A DNA stretch of 64,000 nt from JABDGR01 sp964561455 (GTDB lineage Bacteria > Verrucomicrobiota > Verrucomicrobiia > Opitutales > JABDGR01), in contig CAZLPS010000003.1 in assembly GCA_964561455.1 (NCBI GenBank), forward strand, positions 1 through 64,000, given 5' to 3'. Each line of letters opens with the position of its first letter. Position 1 is the first letter of the stretch. This document shows, piece after piece, positions 40,919 through 49,510 of the stretch. Below the pieces are notes generated by a model, which did no database searches, was not told where the DNA came from, and saw only the letters and a list, made by a program, of their open reading frames with translations. The position numbers and the translations under genes were made by a program.

Positions 40919-41902
40919 ATGAGCCTGCGCGCCCGCAAACCCCTGATTTATGCCTTTGTCGCGGGGGCGGTGGTGCTTGGGGTGATCATGGTCTATGCCT
41001 TTGGCGGGGGTGAGAGTTTCGCGCGGCACGAGACCTTCTTGCTTTATTTTGATGATACGGTGAACGGGCTGGATCCAGGTTCGTCAGTCAAGTTCAGGGG
41101 TGTACCCATTGGCACAGTGGCCACCGTGCGGCTGAATTTCTACCGGGAGGCCGGCAACCGACGGGTCCCGGTCGTCATCCGATTGAATGTCGACCGCCTG
41201 CAGGGCCAACTCGGAGTTTTGGAAGACCTGACCAACCCGGCGGTGCTGGCTGCTCAGGTTCGCCGCGGGTTGCGGGCGGAATTGCACTCCGAGAGCTACC
41301 TCATTGGCAGCATGTTCGTGGAACTGGATTACTTTCCCCGAGCCCCGACGCCCCCCATTACTTCCGGCACCGATTTGCCGGTGATTCCGACCATCCCCTC
41401 CGCGGCGATTGCCCGCATCCAGAAAACTCAGGACATTATTGCCGGTCTGCCGTCCATTGATTTTCGCGGCAAAATTGCCGAGGCGGCCAACTATCTCGAT
41501 TCGTTGCGGACAAAAGTATCCGTCATTCCGTTCGCCGAGTATCATCAGAAGATTGTGGATGGTTTGGCGCCCCTGACCCGGTTCAACCCTGGCGTCGCCT
41601 CCCAACGCATTGACAACTTTCTGGCCCGGTTGGATGGGGTGCACGACCAGATTGCCGCAGCGGACACCCAGTTTGCCGCGGCCAGCCAGACTTTTGCCGC
41701 CTATAATCAGGCGGACCGGGACTTGCTGAAGAATACCGATGCCGCCGTCGTGGCCCTGGGCGACGACCTGCGCCCCGCCGCCCCCTGGCTCACCCATTTT
41801 ACCCATAACCTTCAGCAGTTTACGGCCGATTTGCAGCGCCTCACCGAGAAGACGAACGCCATAGAGGATTCCCCCGGCCTCCTCCATAAACCGGCGAAAT
41901 AG
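40919..41902 (+). CDS. MCE/MlaD-domain protein
   Basis: A 327-residue protein with an N-terminal anchor (PLIYAFVAGAVVLGVIMVYA), a single MCE domain (residues about 38-135; FDDTVNGLDPGSSVKFRGVP, IGTV, then SYLIGSMFVELDYFP) and a helical C-terminal tail. MCE proteins form hexameric rings that carry lipids between membranes, usually with an MlaE/F ABC module. No such partner is adjacent. The helical tail (DNFLARLDGVHDQIAAADTQ) may form the needle-like extension seen in some relatives. Confidence 0.88.
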   Translation: MSLRARKPLIYAFVAGAVVLGVIMVYAFGGGESFARHETFLLYFDDTVNGLDPGSSVKFRGVPIGTVATVRLNFYREAGNRRVPVVIRLNVDRLQGQLGVLEDLTNPAVLAAQVRRGLRAELHSESYLIGSMFVELDYFPRAPTPPITSGTDLPVIPTIPSAAIARIQKTQDIIAGLPSIDFRGKIAEAANYLDSLRTKVSVIPFAEYHQKIVDGLAPLTRFNPGVASQRIDNFLARLDGVHDQIAAADTQFAAASQTFAAYNQADRDLLKNTDAAVVALGDDLRPAAPWLTHFTHNLQQFTADLQRLTEKTNAIEDSPGLLHKPAK

Positions 41903-41924
41903 GACCTGAAAACGGCATTTTCCG

Positions 41925-41953
41925 TTGACATCCGGGCCTCGGCGCGGTTTTAT
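41925..41953 (+). promoter_or_regulatory. Sigma-70-type promoter candidate for the L36 gene
   Basis: TTGACA (41925-41930), 17 bases, then TTTTAT (41948-41953), 36 bases before the L36 ATG. I see no clear Zur-type operator overlapping it. Confidence 0.5.
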
Positions 41954-41989
41954 GACCCTTTTTCCGCATAAATTCCGGCCCATCCCACC

Positions 41990-42115
41990 ATGAAAGTCGC
42001 TTCCTCCATCAAGTCCCTCAAGGCCCGCCACCCGGGCTGCCAGGTCGTGCGCCGCAAGGGCCGGATCTACGTCATCAACAAGACGAACCCCCGCTTCAAA
42101 GCCCGCCAAGGCTAA
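41990..42115 (+). CDS. rpmJ: Ribosomal protein L36, zinc-independent type
   Basis: A 41-residue protein: MKVASSIKSLKARHPGCQVV, RRKGRIYVINKTNPRFKARQ, G. It matches the B-type (YkgO-like) L36 with the KARHP-x-C-Q-x-V-RRKGR-x-YVI core. Only one Cys remains of the C-x2-C-x12-C-x4-H zinc site of the primary form. It binds 23S rRNA in the large subunit. L31 type B follows 90 bases downstream. Confidence 0.93.
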   Translation: MKVASSIKSLKARHPGCQVVRRKGRIYVINKTNPRFKARQG

Positions 42116-42204
42116 AAGGGTCCATCCGATTGCCGTTTATACGGTAGTCTGGTCACCAAGCTCTAAAACGCCAAGCACTTAAACACTTCACCCCCTTTCC
42201 CGCC

Positions 42205-42453
42205 GTGAAAAAAGAAGGCCATCCTGATTACCACCCGGTTTGCTTTGTGGACGTGTCCACGAGCCGGAAGTTTTTGACCCGCTCGACCATGCGCTCCAAG
42301 CAAAAGGAGGTCATTGACGGCGTCGAGTATTTTGTCGTCGTCCGCGACGTGACGAGTGACTCCCACCCGGCCTATACGGGCGAAAAGCGCTTCGTGGACA
42401 GCGCCGGCCGCGTCGAGAAGTTCAAGAGCAAGTTCCAGCGCCTGAGGAAGTAG
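42205..42453 (+). CDS. rpmE2: Ribosomal protein L31 type B
   Basis: An 82-residue protein from a GTG start (MKKEGHPDYHPVCFVDVSTS), with FLTRSTMRSKQKEVIDGVEY, SDSHPAYTGEKRFVDSAGRV, and the basic tail FKSKFQRLRK. The type B form lacks the C-x-x-C zinc motif of standard L31. Pairing with zinc-free L36 is the same as the Zur-controlled pair of enterobacteria; regulation by zinc here is inference. Confidence 0.93.
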   Translation: MKKEGHPDYHPVCFVDVSTSRKFLTRSTMRSKQKEVIDGVEYFVVVRDVTSDSHPAYTGEKRFVDSAGRVEKFKSKFQRLRK

Positions 42454-42658
42454 GGGCGGGAGGCAGTGGAGGAAGAGTGAAGGGCGAAAAGAGTAAAACC
42501 CGGCAAGACGGGTTTCCGGTTGCCCTCAACAGGTCTGTTCGCGGCGACTGGGCCCGACGGTGCTTATAAAATGCGCGCCGGAAAAGGATTGTTGATTGGG
42601 GGGGGGGACGTCATTAGATTGCCGGTGGACAGCAAGGGCACCTTGAACCCACCAACCC

Positions 42659-43003
42659 ATGAAAATCAGTGATCTAATTTTTACCGGATTCAATGGCCGG
42701 GTGGCGGCTCTTGACCGGCAATCGGGGGACATCGTCTGGAAGTGGGCGGCCCCGAAGGGCATTCAATATGTGTCCCTCTTGTTGGACGGAGATCGGTTGG
42801 TCGTTTCCGTTAATGGCTACATGTACGGGCTGAATCCCCTGACGGGGGAACTGCTGTGGCACAATGACATGCCCGGCTTTGGCATGGGCGTGGCATCGCT
42901 CGTTTCGATCAACGGGGTGTCCTCGAATGCTTCGGTGCCGGGCGCTGCGGCCGCACATGCTGCGCAAGCGGCGGCGGCGAGTTCCGCTGCGGTGGTCCAC
43001 TAA
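42659..43003 (+). CDS. Small PQQ-like beta-propeller-repeat protein
   Basis: A 114-residue protein with two PQQ/pyrrolo-quinoline-type blades: FNGRVAALDRQSGDIVWKWA and NGYMYGLNPLTGELLWHNDM. It has an Ala-rich, disordered tail (GAAAAHAAQAAAASSAAVVH). It has no signal peptide and is too short for a full propeller, so it must oligomerise or be a small binding module. No partner gene is adjacent. Confidence 0.65.
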   Translation: MKISDLIFTGFNGRVAALDRQSGDIVWKWAAPKGIQYVSLLLDGDRLVVSVNGYMYGLNPLTGELLWHNDMPGFGMGVASLVSINGVSSNASVPGAAAAHAAQAAAASSAAVVH

Positions 43004-43088
43004 TTCAATCCCTGCTCGAGATTTCCGCGGTCATGCCAAAAGGAAACTTTTTTGCGGAGTCTGGTTGGCCTGGTCGCCGGTAAATCAA

Positions 43089-43373
43089 CTACTTTCCCCG
43101 ACGCACTTTATTTTTTTCGTCTTCGCGGTCTTCCTCGATGCTGGTGCGTTCGCGGCGGAGCTGGACGTTGAGTTTTTCGAATTCCTCGGCGTTGCCGGCG
43201 GCGCGGGCGGCGGCGATTTGCTGGTTGAGGAAAATTTCGCGTTCGGCGAGCTTGGCCTTGTAGCGTTGGTTGATGTCGGCGAGCTGTTTTTTTTGCGCAG
43301 GGGTGAGTTCAGGGGTGGCTTCGCCGTCGGCGGCTTTGAGGCGTTCCATGGCGAGTTCGTAGGCGGATTTCAT
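43089..43373 (-). CDS. Small coiled-coil hypothetical protein
   Basis: A 94-residue, highly charged protein starting MKSAYELAMERLKAADGEAT and dominated by a helix with coiled-coil character (LTPAQKKQLADINQRYKAKL, AEREIFLNQQIAAARAAGNA, EEFEKLNVQLRRE). I believe similar small proteins are conserved in Verrucomicrobiota. The function is unknown. The ATG at 43373 is favoured over the longer frame, which runs into repeats. Confidence 0.7.
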   Translation of the reverse strand: MKSAYELAMERLKAADGEATPELTPAQKKQLADINQRYKAKLAEREIFLNQQIAAARAAGNAEEFEKLNVQLRRERTSIEEDREDEKNKVRRGK

Positions 43374-43414
43374 GGAGATGAGGATGACGGGATGGAGCGG
43401 GCAAGGCAAGGAAT

Positions 43415-43500
43415 CTCACGCGAAGCCGCGAAGTCGCGAAGTCGCGAAGTCGCGAAGGAGATTTTTTTGACAGAATTGACAAAATTTTTGGAATTATAGG
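43415..43500. repeat. GCGAAGTC octad tract
   Basis: Five GCGAAGYC octads (43420-43460) followed by the GACAGAATTGACAAAATTTTTGG module (43466-43492), which is the reverse complement of the GTCAATTCTGTC module of the first 7 kb. Confidence 0.8.
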
Positions 43501-43574
43501 GCGCGGTGATCTGAACCCCCGGAAATGTGTCATCACTCCCATCCCTCACCTGGCTCCCATAACTCCCAGGGGCG

Positions 43575-45317
43575 TTACGCCACCCGCACTGTGAAAATCG
43601 CCACCACTGCCAGGATCACCACCGGCAGCACAAAATACGTCCACCGGGGCGGACGGTTTTTGGGCTGGGCGAGGAGCATCGCCGCCACGATCGCCAGGGC
43701 TGCGAGGGAACCGGCCCAGGGAGGATTCATTTGCAATTTGGCAAACAGCGCCGGGCCCACGACCGCCCAGCCGGCGACGGCGTTCATCATCCCGACCATA
43801 GCCAAGCCAATCGCATTGGCCAGCCAGGAAAGCCACGTCAATGGCGGGAAACCGCACAGGCCCGTGACTGCGGCAACCGCGCCCGACCACAGCGCCACAC
43901 ACGTGAGCGGGAAAAACAGCAGATTCAGGGACAGGGTGTAAGCCGAGAAAATACCAAAGAACTCGGCAGTCAGCGATGTGCTGCACAAAACGGCCGTGGT
44001 GGACGTCGCGGCCATCGCGACCAGTTTTTCCCAGAGCCAAAGCACACATTTTTTCCAGGGCGGAAGGCTGGTGGCTGGCACGTCGCGCCAGGGCCGCCAG
44101 CGGGTATTCACGGCCGAGTAAAGCAAGGGCGCGTATAGAATTAATCCGAGCACCACGGCATACGAAAGCTCGAAGCCCGAACTGTCCAGCGCCCGCGGGT
44201 CCATGATGAGAGTGCCGACGCCGGCGGCCAGGACGGCGGCCAGCGGGCTGCGCGCGCGCATAAACCATTTGGCGAGCAGGTACAACGTCAGCATCAGCGC
44301 CGTGCGCCGGCCGGAGGTGGTGCCGCCCGCGATTTCGACGTAGAGCCAAACGACCGCCAGGGTTAACCCTTCGCTCACGGCATGGGGGAGCCCGGGAATT
44401 CGGCGCAGGAACCACCAAAGCGCTGCCGCGAGCACCCCCACGTGCAGGCCGCTGATGGCGAAGAGGTAGATTTCGCCGGAGGCGGTGAGCGCCGCGCGCT
44501 GCGCGGGGTCGAGCTGCGTTGGTTCGCCCAGCAGGAGCCCGATGTAAATGTTGCCGAATTTTTCCTCGAGAAACTTTGGGCCATTTTGGAACATCGCCGC
44601 GAGGTGGGCGTGCTGGGAGGTGAGCCAACGGGTCCAGCCATTCGGCGGGGCCACTTCGCGCCGCAGGCGCCCGCGGGTAAGTTCGAACCAAGCGCCCTGG
44701 GAATGCAAAAAGGCGCGAAACCGGGCAGAATCGGCGGAGGTGGGGTCAGTCGGGTCGGGTGCCAGCGTGGGCAAGTAATTCAACAGGCCGGTGACTTCGA
44801 TGGTGGCGCCGCGCGGGGGTGCACTGGCGGCATTGGATACGCGGACGCGATAGGTGATGTACCAGCCGCGCAATTCGTCCAACACCGCAGGGGCGTCGAC
44901 TACTTCGGCAATACCGCCGGCATAATCAGAATCGGTGCGCTGGGCAAAATTGCGGGTAACGCGCAAAGTGAGGGTGGCTTCACGAGGAGGCAGGCGGGCC
45001 CAGGCGGAAGGCGGCGCGGGCACGCGGGCCGCATGCCAGGCCCACGCAAGCAGGATGCCCGAAATCAAAAAGCATGCACCCCAGGCCCGGGCGAATTTTG
45101 GGATTTGGAATTCTGGCGTGGGTGCGCAGATGGCCGCGGCGAGCGCGCCAAGGGCAAAGAGCAGGGCGAGGCCCACCACGACCATTGCAGGAGGGTTTGG
45201 CCAAACTTCCGCCAGAATGTAGCCCGCGAGTAAGGCCGCCGCGACCCAGAGGATGGGGGCGCGCCGGGCCACGGTGGTGGGGCGGGGCGAATCTTGGTCC
45301 GGCGGTGCGTCCGGCAT
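43575..45317 (-). CDS. comEC: ComEC/Rec2-type DNA-uptake channel
   Basis: A 580-residue membrane protein with an N-terminal DUF4131-like domain and the competence domain. Key motifs are IYIGLLLGEPTQLDPAQRAA, LTASGEIYLFAISGLHVGVL and the many-helix C-terminus (AFFGIFSAYTLSLNLLFFP-type). ComEC carries single-stranded DNA across the inner membrane during transformation. The C-terminal metallo-beta-lactamase domain of longer homologues is absent. A short repeat-like stretch (PEFQIPKFARA, 45092-45114) interrupts the N-terminal helices. ATG at 45317 (MPDAPPDQDSP) is favoured. Confidence 0.9.
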   Translation of the reverse strand: MPDAPPDQDSPRPTTVARRAPILWVAAALLAGYILAEVWPNPPAMVVVGLALLFALGALAAAICAPTPEFQIPKFARAWGACFLISGILLAWAWHAARVPAPPSAWARLPPREATLTLRVTRNFAQRTDSDYAGGIAEVVDAPAVLDELRGWYITYRVRVSNAASAPPRGATIEVTGLLNYLPTLAPDPTDPTSADSARFRAFLHSQGAWFELTRGRLRREVAPPNGWTRWLTSQHAHLAAMFQNGPKFLEEKFGNIYIGLLLGEPTQLDPAQRAALTASGEIYLFAISGLHVGVLAAALWWFLRRIPGLPHAVSEGLTLAVVWLYVEIAGGTTSGRRTALMLTLYLLAKWFMRARSPLAAVLAAGVGTLIMDPRALDSSGFELSYAVVLGLILYAPLLYSAVNTRWRPWRDVPATSLPPWKKCVLWLWEKLVAMAATSTTAVLCSTSLTAEFFGIFSAYTLSLNLLFFPLTCVALWSGAVAAVTGLCGFPPLTWLSWLANAIGLAMVGMMNAVAGWAVVGPALFAKLQMNPPWAGSLAALAIVAAMLLAQPKNRPPRWTYFVLPVVILAVVAIFTVRVA

Positions 45318-45376
45318 GGTGATACTCAAACATACGAATACCCGGCGAGAGGCCAATAATAATGTTGAAGGAAGCC

Positions 45377-45765
45377 GGGACGCCACGCCGAGGCGTCCGC
45401 AGCCCGTTCGAGCAGCCTGAAAGGCTGCAGGAATGGAGCCCGGGGTTTCGCGCAGCGAAACCCCGGGCTCTGGGATGCGAATAATTCCGCGCTCTGAAAG
45501 AGCGCAGGTGTATTCTCCCGTTCTTTATTTCCTTCCTCATTCCTCCGCCCCTTTCAGGGCGGGAGAATTTTTTTGATTTCTGTACCCAGGGAAGCTCCCG
45601 CTGCGCGGGAGCTTCCCTAGGTTGGGCTCCTTCGCCCCGTTGGGGCGAAGAGACGCGGAAGACGAAATTTCGAACTTCGCCCCGTTGGGGTGAATATCTG
45701 AAGAGGCGGCAATTCTGCTCTGAAATCCGGCCGGGGAACCGGGCGGCGTCGCGCAAGCGCGAGCC
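45377..45765. repeat. REP-like hairpin mosaic, including copy 2 of the 15193 element
   Basis: Successive palindromes: GGACGCCACGCCGAGGCGTCC (45378-45398), GCAGCCTGAAAGGCTGC (45412-45428), a 16-bp perfect hairpin (45436-45451 with 45455-45470), GCGCTCTGAAAGAGCGC (45489-45505), CGCCCCTTTCAGGGCGGG (45546-45563), a 13-bp hairpin (45589-45601 with 45605-45617) and TTCGCCCCGTTGGGGCGAA (45631-45649). Part 45541-45651 matches 15193-15303 in module order. No gene is seen. Confidence 0.85.
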
Positions 45766-47193
45766 CTACGGGGCGGTGTTACCTTCCCCCGGTGCGGGAA
45801 AATTAGGGGAGGGAACGTGGGCTTGCTGCATATCGGCGCGAATTTTTTCCACGATGTCGGGGTGGTCGGCGGCGAGGTCGTGTTGTTCGGCGATGTCGGT
45901 GGCGAGGTTATAGAGTTGAATGGGGCCGGTGAGCATGGGAATGCGGACGCCTTTCCAGTCGCCGAGGCGGACGGCTTGCGAAGTGCCGTTTTCGAAGAAT
46001 TCCCAATAGCAATATTCGTGCTGGGATTGGTCCTGCGCATCGCCGAGCAGCGCGGGAAGGAAATTAAGGCCGTCAATTTTTTCGGGTGGCTTTACGCCGG
46101 CAATGGCGGCGGCAGTCGGCAGGAAATCAGGGAAATAGGCGACTTGGTTGGAGGTTGTCCCGGCGGCGATGTGGCCGGGCCAACGGGCTATGAAAGGTTC
46201 CCGGATGCCGCCTTCATAAACGTCGCGTTTGATGCCGCGCAAGCCGCCGCTCGACTTGAAGAAGGTGGCGTCATGCCCGCCTTCCGCCTGCGGGCCATTG
46301 TCCGAGGTGAAGATGACGATGGTATTCTTGGCGAGGCCAAGTTCGTCGAGCTTGGCGAGGAGTTTGCCGACGTCGCTGTCGAGGCGGGTGACCATGGCGG
46401 CGTAGCCCTTGTCAGGCTCCGGCCAATCTTTTTGCGCGTAAATGCCCTGGCTGGGGATTTCGGAGCCGTTGGGCCGGGCCTCGTCATTGGCGTGGGGGAG
46501 GGTGGTGGCGAAATAGAGGAAGAAGGGGTTGCTTTTGTGCGCCTCCATGAATTTCAAGCCTTCGGCGAGAATGAGGTCATCACTGTAATCCACTTTCACC
46601 GAAGCAACGCCCTGGCCGTAGGGGCCCGCGTTGGGCACGATATTGCGCAGGGGCTCACGGGTGTCATTGCGGACAAGGTAAGTGGGGTAATAATTATGGG
46701 CCTGGGTTTGATCCACGTAACCGTAAAAGAAATCGAAACCTTTGTGGGTGGGTGTGCCGGCGGTGCCTTCGGAACCGAGACCCCATTTCCCGACACAGCC
46801 GGTGGCATAACCCGCCTTTTTGAGGACTTCAGCGACGGTCACGTCCTCGGGGCGCAAATCAATTTTGGCATTGCCGCGAATTTGCGTATGGCCGGTGTGC
46901 TGGCCGGTCATGAGGGTGTTGCGGGAGGGGGCACAAACCGGCGCGCCCGCATAAAATTGCAAAAATCGCACGCCCTGAGTCGCCAAGCGGTCAAGGTTGG
47001 GTGTCTGGATTAATTTTTGACCATAGCAGCCCAAATCGCCGTAGCCGGCGTCGTCTGCGAGGATGAAGAGGATGTTGGGCTTTTCCGTGGCGGTCACGCT
47101 GGCGGCGGCTGATTGGCAACCCGACATGGCGGCGGCGAGGGACAGGCCTGCCAGTAAGGACGAGGGGGTGATTTTGAGCCTGGGCGAGATCAT
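45766..47193 (-). CDS. Sulfatase, formylglycine-dependent, lipoprotein-like
   Basis: A 475-residue protein with a signal peptide ending in a lipobox-like AAMSGC. Sulfatase motif I is APVCAPSRNTLMTGQHTGH, whose Cys in C-x-P-S-R is the formylglycine precursor. Metal ligands lie in LADDAGYGDLG and VIFTSDNGPQAEGGHD. Length and order are those of type I arylsulfatases, which remove sulfate from polysaccharides or aryl esters. An activating formylglycine enzyme is needed but not present here. ATG at 47193 is favoured over the longer frame. Confidence 0.93.
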   Translation of the reverse strand: MISPRLKITPSSLLAGLSLAAAMSGCQSAAASVTATEKPNILFILADDAGYGDLGCYGQKLIQTPNLDRLATQGVRFLQFYAGAPVCAPSRNTLMTGQHTGHTQIRGNAKIDLRPEDVTVAEVLKKAGYATGCVGKWGLGSEGTAGTPTHKGFDFFYGYVDQTQAHNYYPTYLVRNDTREPLRNIVPNAGPYGQGVASVKVDYSDDLILAEGLKFMEAHKSNPFFLYFATTLPHANDEARPNGSEIPSQGIYAQKDWPEPDKGYAAMVTRLDSDVGKLLAKLDELGLAKNTIVIFTSDNGPQAEGGHDATFFKSSGGLRGIKRDVYEGGIREPFIARWPGHIAAGTTSNQVAYFPDFLPTAAAIAGVKPPEKIDGLNFLPALLGDAQDQSQHEYCYWEFFENGTSQAVRLGDWKGVRIPMLTGPIQLYNLATDIAEQHDLAADHPDIVEKIRADMQQAHVPSPNFPAPGEGNTAP

Positions 47194-47406
47194 GGTGGGG
47201 TGCGAGGGGTGGCATGGGTATCTACGCCGCCGCGCCGCCCGGCGCAAGCTTGGCAATTTTTTAGTTGATAAGGTCTCCTGAATGGTTTTAATTGTGGCCT
47301 TGATACTCGAAACCCGTCGGAATTACGTGAGTTTTACGCAACGCATGAATAGCTTTAAGAACCCCCTTGGGCGGCCATCCCGGCTTGACCCCAACCCTTG
47401 GCGTTG

Positions 47407-48309
47407 ATGGCGGTTCAATATACACCTACTGGGGCAGTACGTCCGCCGATGGCACCGAGACCGATGGGGCCGCGACCGATGGGGGGATCGCGCCCAATGA
47501 GTGGCGGTCGTCGGCCCTACCCGACAAACCATACGCCGCAATTGCGCAAGAATGAGCGCATCCGCGCACTCGAAGTGCGCGTCATCGGCCATGATGGCAA
47601 ACAGATTGGCATTTTGCCCACGCGCGAAGCGATGCGCATTGCGATGGGCCATGGCTTGGATTTGGTGGAAGTTTCGCCGGCCGCGCAGCCGCCGGTCTGC
47701 AAAATCCTCGATTATGGCAAATATATGTACGAGGAGGGTAAAAAGCAGAAGCACAGCAAGCCGCACGCCTCGAAGCTCAAGGAGGTCAAATTTCGCCCGC
47801 GCATCGAACACCACGATTATATTACGAAACTGCGCCACGCGGAAGAGTTTCTCTTTCACGGGGACAAGGTGAAGATGACGCTGTTCTTCAAAGGCCGTGA
47901 AATGGAGCACAAGGAATTGGGCTTCGAGACGATGAAGCGCGCCATTACTGACCTCGCCCACGTGGGCCTGCCGGACCAGCCGCCGCGCCTCTTCGGCCGC
48001 AACATCAGCACCACGATTTCCGCCCTGCCCGTCAACAAGCGCAAATGGAAATATAATTTGCGCGAGGATGGCTCCGCGCCGCACGCCAAGGATTTGGGCC
48101 ATGCGCCCCATGGCCATGATGACGACGAGGATGACGATGAAGACCATGGTCACGGCCACACTCACGGGCACGGCAAAGATCATCCGCATGAAGCGAAACC
48201 CGCTTCTCCAGTGCCGCCGGGCGCCACGCCTGCTTTAGTCGGTAACGTGCCGGATTCTGCCCCAGTGGCCAAGCCGCCGACCCCCGGCGCGCCGCCCGCT
48301 GGAGCGTGA
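47407..48309 (+). CDS. infC: Translation initiation factor IF-3 with His/Asp-rich tail
   Basis: A protein of about 300 residues, much longer than the usual ~180. The core is clear: RKNERIRALEVRVIGHDGKQ, LDLVEVSPAAQPPVCKILDY, GKYMYEEGKK, then KEVKFRPRIEHHDYITKLRH and FFKGREMEHKELGF. IF-3 binds the 30S subunit and checks start-codon pairing. The N-terminus carries a Pro/Met/Arg-rich extension. After the core comes a tail rich in His and Asp (HDDDEDDDEDHGHGHTHGHG), then Pro/Ala. rpmI and rplT, usually downstream, are absent. Start codon choice (ATG 47407) is tentative; infC often uses rare starts. Confidence 0.93.
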   Translation: MAVQYTPTGAVRPPMAPRPMGPRPMGGSRPMSGGRRPYPTNHTPQLRKNERIRALEVRVIGHDGKQIGILPTREAMRIAMGHGLDLVEVSPAAQPPVCKILDYGKYMYEEGKKQKHSKPHASKLKEVKFRPRIEHHDYITKLRHAEEFLFHGDKVKMTLFFKGREMEHKELGFETMKRAITDLAHVGLPDQPPRLFGRNISTTISALPVNKRKWKYNLREDGSAPHAKDLGHAPHGHDDDEDDDEDHGHGHTHGHGKDHPHEAKPASPVPPGATPALVGNVPDSAPVAKPPTPGAPPAGA

Positions 48310-49496
48310 GCCACGCGCTCCCACTCCGTGCCATGTCACAGGCCGACCCCGCCTGGAGAGCCCAACTTGCCCGCCGGAAGCTGTCGGCGCGGCTGAGTAT
48401 GGTACTATGCTGTTTGATCGCGCTTTTTGCGCCGATGGTGCGGGCGGCGGATGCGACGATTGCCGGCCTGACCTACCGACCGCTGACGGACATCGCGAAG
48501 CTCTACGACATGAAAACAAGCTGGGAGGCGCCCGGCAAAACGATGCAGCTGCAAAATCAATACTGCACGATTACCGGCACGCTAAGTGAGCGGATTCTGC
48601 GCATCAACAACGAGCCCGTCGCGCTGGGCTACCCGATTGTCCAGAAGCAGGGGGTGTTTTACCTTTCAAAATCAGATTTCGACAGCCAGCTCTTTCCCCT
48701 TCTCTCGCCGGGTCAGATTCCCGGCCCGGTGCCGGGGCTGCATCGAATCGTGATTGATCCAGGCCACGGCGGCAACGACCCGGGCACGGAGGTCTTCCCC
48801 GGCGGAAAAACTCCGGTGGCAGGTTCGAATGTCAAAGCCTTGGACAATGAAAAGACCCATACGCTGGAGGTGGGCATTCTGTTGGCCGCAGAATTGCGCA
48901 AGCGGGGGTACGAAGTCATTCTGACCCGCACGACCGATTTCAATGTGGAAAAGGTCGACCGAACGGCGGTGGCCAACAAAGCCAACGCGGACCTCTTTAT
49001 CAGCGTCCATTTCAATGAAGCGGATCAGGACTATGTGAATGGCACGGAAGTTTTGGTGCAGACGCCGCCGGGGCAGGCCTCCACCGCCCAGAAAATAACG
49101 GAGGCGACGAAGGAAGTTTCCCCGGGAAATCGTTTTGACGCGTGGAATATCATTGCGGGGTTTTCGATGGAAAGGGCGGTCACCAAGGCGTTGGGCACGG
49201 TCAACCGGGGAGTTAAACGGGAGCATTTGGCCGTGCTGAAGGGCCTGAACATGCCGGGCCTGCTCGTGGAATGCGAATTTTTGAGCAATCCGGCGGCCCG
49301 GGCCAAAATCAACACGGCGGACTTCCGGCAAAAGATCGCAGTCGCGATCGCCGACGGCGTGGATTTGTACAAAGCCACGCTGGACCGTCTCCACCCGCCG
49401 CCCCTGACCCCACCCGCCGCGCCGGCGGCAGCCTCGGCGACGGCAGCTAAACCCAGGGCCACCGCCGCCGCGGCGACGGGCACGGCAAAGAAATAA
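48306..49496 (+). CDS. N-acetylmuramoyl-L-alanine amidase (Amidase_3)
   Basis: A 396-residue protein with a membrane/signal segment (MVLCCLIALFAPMVRAADAT), an N-terminal AMIN-like or beta-rich region and the catalytic domain from about residue 138. Zinc ligands appear in VIDPGHGGNDPG and ISVHFNEAD, the catalytic Glu in LLVECEFLSNP. It cleaves the lactyl-amide bond between MurNAc and the peptide stem, as in cell separation. A Pro/Ala-rich tail ends the protein. GTG at 48306 overlaps the infC stop (GTGA), so translation is probably coupled. Confidence 0.92.
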   Translation: MSHALPLRAMSQADPAWRAQLARRKLSARLSMVLCCLIALFAPMVRAADATIAGLTYRPLTDIAKLYDMKTSWEAPGKTMQLQNQYCTITGTLSERILRINNEPVALGYPIVQKQGVFYLSKSDFDSQLFPLLSPGQIPGPVPGLHRIVIDPGHGGNDPGTEVFPGGKTPVAGSNVKALDNEKTHTLEVGILLAAELRKRGYEVILTRTTDFNVEKVDRTAVANKANADLFISVHFNEADQDYVNGTEVLVQTPPGQASTAQKITEATKEVSPGNRFDAWNIIAGFSMERAVTKALGTVNRGVKREHLAVLKGLNMPGLLVECEFLSNPAARAKINTADFRQKIAVAIADGVDLYKATLDRLHPPPLTPPAAPAAASATAAKPRATAAAATGTAKK

Positions 49497-49510
49497 AGGG
49501 CGAACGCCTT

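Noticed and set aside
41903..42204. Zur operator for the L36/L31 pair
   Set aside because: No convincing palindrome of the Zur type overlaps the promoter; zinc control stays an inference.
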